49,207 bases of DNA, from NCBI GenBank assembly GCA_002633005.1, contig NMRA01000439.1, forward strand, positions 270,169-319,375, written 5' to 3'. The stretch is from Phoronis australis. Lineage: Eukaryota > Phoronida > Phoronidae. The position numbers and the translations under genes are program-made. Under the pieces are notes generated by a model. The model saw only the letters and a list, made by a program, of their open reading frames with translations, was not told the DNA's origin and did no database searches. This document shows, one piece after another, positions 45,773 through 49,207 of the stretch (position 1 is the stretch's first letter; every line of letters begins with the position of its first letter).

Positions 45773-45865
45773 AGTGTGAAGTAGTCATATATATGTGAGA
45801 GATTCCCTTCCTGCGTGCACGCGTACTTGCCAGAAACACCTCCTCCTGCCGGGACCACGGCAAGT

Positions 45866-45875
45866 GTATATATTT
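45866..45875 (-). promoter_or_regulatory. Probable TATA box of the lectin gene
   Basis: Minus-strand AAATATATAC lies about 95 bp upstream of the ATG at 45772. A start site around 30 bp downstream would give a 5' UTR of roughly 60-70 nt. A second AT-rich palindrome (CATATATATG, 45786-45795) is too close to the ATG to serve as the main TATA element. No start-site data are available. Confidence 0.5.
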
Positions 45876-45879
45876 GGGG

Positions 45880-46480
45880 GTGTGTGCGAAGGAAGATGCT
45901 CGCTTAATAGTGACTCTTACAAATAAAGTAGAGGTTTTTATCTGCGATGAACTCCGAACGTCATGTGACGATTCACTCCTATCTCTGTGTGATTTAGTAC
46001 AGATAGTCCACCGTCTTCACGGCCATCCCATTGTATCTGCGACGTGTGTGATGCATGTCGGGGGGTGAGGGTGGTGCAGCTTGATGGATGGGCTCGAAAA
46101 AGGGGATCCAGTGGTTGGCAGCTTCCATGAAGTAATCACCTTTTTCTTGGAGTTTTGATCCAGATGAATCACCGTCTTGAAGAGTTTAAATTCATAAACC
46201 TAAACTTTCGTAGGGATTCTTGCCTGATAGTTGTACCCACAGAGTTTGAAACGATACAAGAAGATATACCATCAACTTAAAAACGTATGCACCTTATGCA
46301 ACAAAAATTTAAAATGTGTAAACGTCTATTGATTTTTGTAGTTGGAGTTGGGAGGAGTTTTTTTGCACAGTTTTGAACACTCAAATGAAACTTTTTGGAA
46401 TCAAATCGGGTAAACATTTCCCTTCCGCAGTGAGTATCCCCGGAATGAACGCAACTGCTGTAAATTTTATTTTGCAAGTT
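45880..46480. other. Upstream flank, no gene recognised
   Basis: Between the promoter and the duplicated block. Both minus-strand frames near 46050-46190 are open for about 40-60 codons, but they lack a start, splice support or a family match. Confidence 0.45.
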
Positions 46481-47896
46481 GTGACAAGGTTTGATATCAA
46501 GCCGAGGTCGCATTTACTAACAATTCTGCCGAATAACCATATTTTGAAGTGGGATTTCGGTGCTTTTCAGCTGTCAATGGGGTTTGAAAACATTTTCACC
46601 CTCCTCCGATATTCATATTCAAGTGTTACCGAATGAGCCGGCAGTTCAAGCCACAGGAAGGCGTACCTGCGCCATTTTCGATTTCGCAATTTTAGGGTTG
46701 GCCAACCCCATTAAACTCTAAAGCACGTTAAAGGCGAAGGCAACTTTTTTCCATGTCATTTTGAGCTAAAATAAGGTTGGTTGGTTATCCTAAACATATT
46801 TTCCACTCAATTACAGCTTTTCGTAATTTTATTAATTACTCGTCCGCTACTTCGGAAGTGACGTTTTAGGAGGCAAGCATTTAGCGCCAATTTCTTTTCA
46901 TATAGTCTGACTGTGAGAGCTGCCGAGTCAGTCATTGTTCTACCTAGGTTGGCCTCTTGGGGTCGTAACCTGCAAGAAGTCTACGCGGACCAGCCTGAAC
47001 GTGGCATCTGAAAGTTTCATAAGTCCCAGCTTCTTGTTTTTTGGGGGCACTAAGTGTTACTGCAGACGCAATCATTCATATTGCCTGTGTATATTAGGTA
47101 TTGTTCCTGTTGTACTCATTTTGAAGTACCCCCCAGATTGTGAACTTGTCACGTGGTACTGACATTTAAAAGCGTTTTACCCGCCAGTTCCATTCATTCG
47201 TATTTCGTATCTGTGTGCAGTGTATGCATCTCATTGGTTTCGTCGTCGAGATTGCAGGGTTTTCATGATGTAAGTAGTGTTCTTTTGCTTATCGTTATAT
47301 TCTGGTTTGTGCAATGCATTCTCTCGTGTCCCGTGTAGTTTCAGTANGTGACAAGGTTTGATATCAAGCCGAGGTCGCATTTACTAACAAGTCTGCCGAA
47401 TAACCATATTTTGAAGTGGGATTTCGGTGCTTTTCAGCTGTCAATGGGGTTTGAAAACATTTTCACCCTCATCCGATATTCATGTTCAAGTGTTGCCGAA
47501 TGAGCCGGCAGTTCAAGCCACAGGAAGGCGTACCTGCGCCATTTTCGATTTCTCAATTTTATGGTTGGCCCACCCCATTAAACTCTAAAGCATTTTCATG
47601 AGTCACTGATGGTTTCGATGGCCTTGTCAGTGAGTTACGGAAACAGAATCCTATCACTGCAAGGAAAATCGTGAAACCAATGTTCTGAGACTAGAAAGCC
47701 GACGTGTAATTCGACGGGATGTAATTTTAGCAAACGCGTACCAGCCAAATGACTGAGAAGACTTTGTTCTGCCCTAGCGAAATGTATTTTTGGAAGTGCT
47801 GGCCTCTTGGGGTCGTAACCTGCAAGAAGTCTACGCGGACCAGCCTGAACGTGGCATCTGAAAGTTTCATAAATCCCAGCCTCTTGTTTTTTGGGG
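46481..47896. repeat. Tandem duplication with block order A1-B1-A2-B2
   Basis: A1 46481-46725 and A2 47348-47592 are both 245 bp with about seven mismatches. B1 46951-47046 and B2 47801-47896 are both 96 bp with two mismatches. Spacers between A and B (225 and 208 bp) are not alike. An N at 47347 sits exactly where A2 begins. Confidence 0.85.
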
Positions 47897-49207
47897 CTCT
47901 AAGCATACTGGGAGTCTCGAAACTGAATTTTGCTTGTGCGACAACGGAGACAGTTTGTACGTTAAACAGTCATTTCATTCTTATTCACTACAAATAGCCC
48001 CGTTTCATCATCGGTAGTAGATAAGACCGTCGTAGGCACGTTATTGCGAACGTGACACTGCTTTTTATTATAGAAAAATTTTGTAACTGACGCCAAATTC
48101 ATAGTTTTCATACTCATACCCAAACACCTCTTTCACAAACCACGTGTTGTAATTGTGTGCAGATTGAAATTGAAGTTACCTCCGTCTTTGCCAAGGGTCC
48201 TTACACAGTTTTGCGTACAAAAATCCTGATGAGTTCCTTATAACGTTTTCATTACGCAGCGGTGAGCTGAAAATCTCATTTTAATGAGTTTGACTTATGT
48301 GTGTATCTAGTGTACAAATAACAAAATACGCGTATGAATTGTATTTGCATTTCCAAACACTATTTTTCCTTGCTGCCAAAAGCTGCGTATATGGAGGGCG
48401 CTTGCCGAGCGTGTTCCTTATCCACACAGACTTACGCCGACTGCGCATGCCTGACGAAATGCGTCCACATTCTCTAAGACAAGCTTTCGTTTTTTCCTTT
48501 GTTTCAATTCAGACCTACGTCAATTTAAATGTAGTAAGGAATGTTTTTCGGGTATTTTTTTTTTCAAATGCTTTTTGTTTTGACAGCAAGAAGAGTACAA
48601 GGCACCAAACAATTTGACCTGTCAACAAAATGTTGATTGTAAAGGGCAAATTTATTGTAAGAATGTCCTTGAGCGAAAATTAGATTACTTGGCTTAGTGA
48701 ACTTATATCTCTTGCTCTCCCCCTACATGTCACTTTCGGCGAAACGTTATTTTTATTCCAAGAAAAACAAAATCAATTATTGATCTTTGTAAATCAGCGC
48801 GTGGTCAAAAGATTATACGTCACGTGATGAGAATTAATTATTTTGATTCTATTTGCGCACAGCACGTTTGGAAGCTCTCCTGCAACCCGGGAGGTACTCT
48901 GTTATTTTTGAGAAATTAAGAGACCCACCCTGTTAAACAATAAGTACTCATTTATTGTTAGCTTACATGGAAAAAGTTAGCCTTTAGCAGAGGGTGCTTC
49001 TCACAACTTACCCCTGAATGATTATGTACTAAAATATTGAAATTCAACAAGCAACCCTTTGGATTAGAGTCCTGTTGCAAAATTGATGGGTCATTTTGTA
49101 GAGTTCGTTTCGTGGGGAATTCTAAACGAAATGGCACCCTTTCGCAGGGATTAGTCGTGAATAACCTACCCAGCTGAGCGGCCGAAATGTTTTGAAAAAG
49201 GCAGGTC
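47897..49207. other. Right flank, no gene recognised
   Basis: 1.3 kb without recognisable coding or repeat structure. The open frame at 48297-48617 has no family resemblance. Confidence 0.45.

Noticed and set aside
46050-46200. Minus-strand open stretch just upstream of the promoter
   Set aside because: Two overlapping frames are equally open, with no start, splice sites or family resemblance. Chance or an old repeat is likelier.
48297-48617. 106-codon open frame on the + strand in the right flank
   Set aside because: No recognisable domain, biased toward Phe and Ser from T-rich DNA, and no splice or promoter support.

Overview
This is a single-gene window from an animal nuclear genome. Every recognisable coding block lies on the minus strand and has GT donors and polypyrimidine-AG acceptors. 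Introns average about 1 kb and are full of non-autonomous repeats. The domain set (C-type lectin, discoidin/F5-8C, farnesoic-acid-O-methyltransferase-like and WSC domains in one chain) is typical of marine invertebrates with expanded lectin repertoires. A cephalochordate (amphioxus) is my first guess, but a hemichordate, echinoderm or cnidarian cannot be excluded from the sequence alone. Isolated N bases and a C33 run followed by N indicate draft assembly.

Layout, read in the direction of transcription (high to low coordinates). A TATA-like promoter (about 45866-45875) precedes a signal-peptide exon (45727-45772). I then chained 41 more coding exons down to 1180, checking splice sites and codon phase at every junction. 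They give 5,888 nt, or 1,962 codons plus 2 nt, with no stop. The order is: signal peptide; CTLD1 (37663-41310); CTLD2 (35061-36885); CTLD3 (32327-34518); CTLD4 (28623-31821); CTLD5 (25344-27308); a discoidin domain split by an inserted FAMeT-like domain (20589-23631); discoidin 2 (17151-19239); discoidin 3 (14331-16272); WSC (12693-13852); CTLD6 (10335-12159); CTLD7 (7744-10448); CTLD8 (3947-7943); a proline-rich micro-exon (2682-2708); and the first two exons of CTLD9 (1180-1793). The 3' end, including any membrane anchor, lies beyond base 1.

The product is probably a secreted or surface multi-lectin pattern-recognition or adhesion protein. CTLD5, 6 and 8 keep EPN plus WND (mannose-type Ca2+/sugar site) and CTLD1 has QPD (galactose-type). 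The remaining complete CTLDs (2, 3, 4 and 7) lack a full set of these motifs.

The most notable features are the FAMeT domain nested inside a discoidin domain as a phase 1-1, in-frame-skippable three-exon cassette; a duplicated CTLD8 exon with identical splice phases; a minisatellite that copies a 3' splice-site region; a six-bp-TSD hAT-like MITE family; a perfect 28-bp snap-back hairpin; and a B-A-B-A tandem duplication upstream of the gene. About 3.3 kb upstream (45880-49207) contains no gene I can support.
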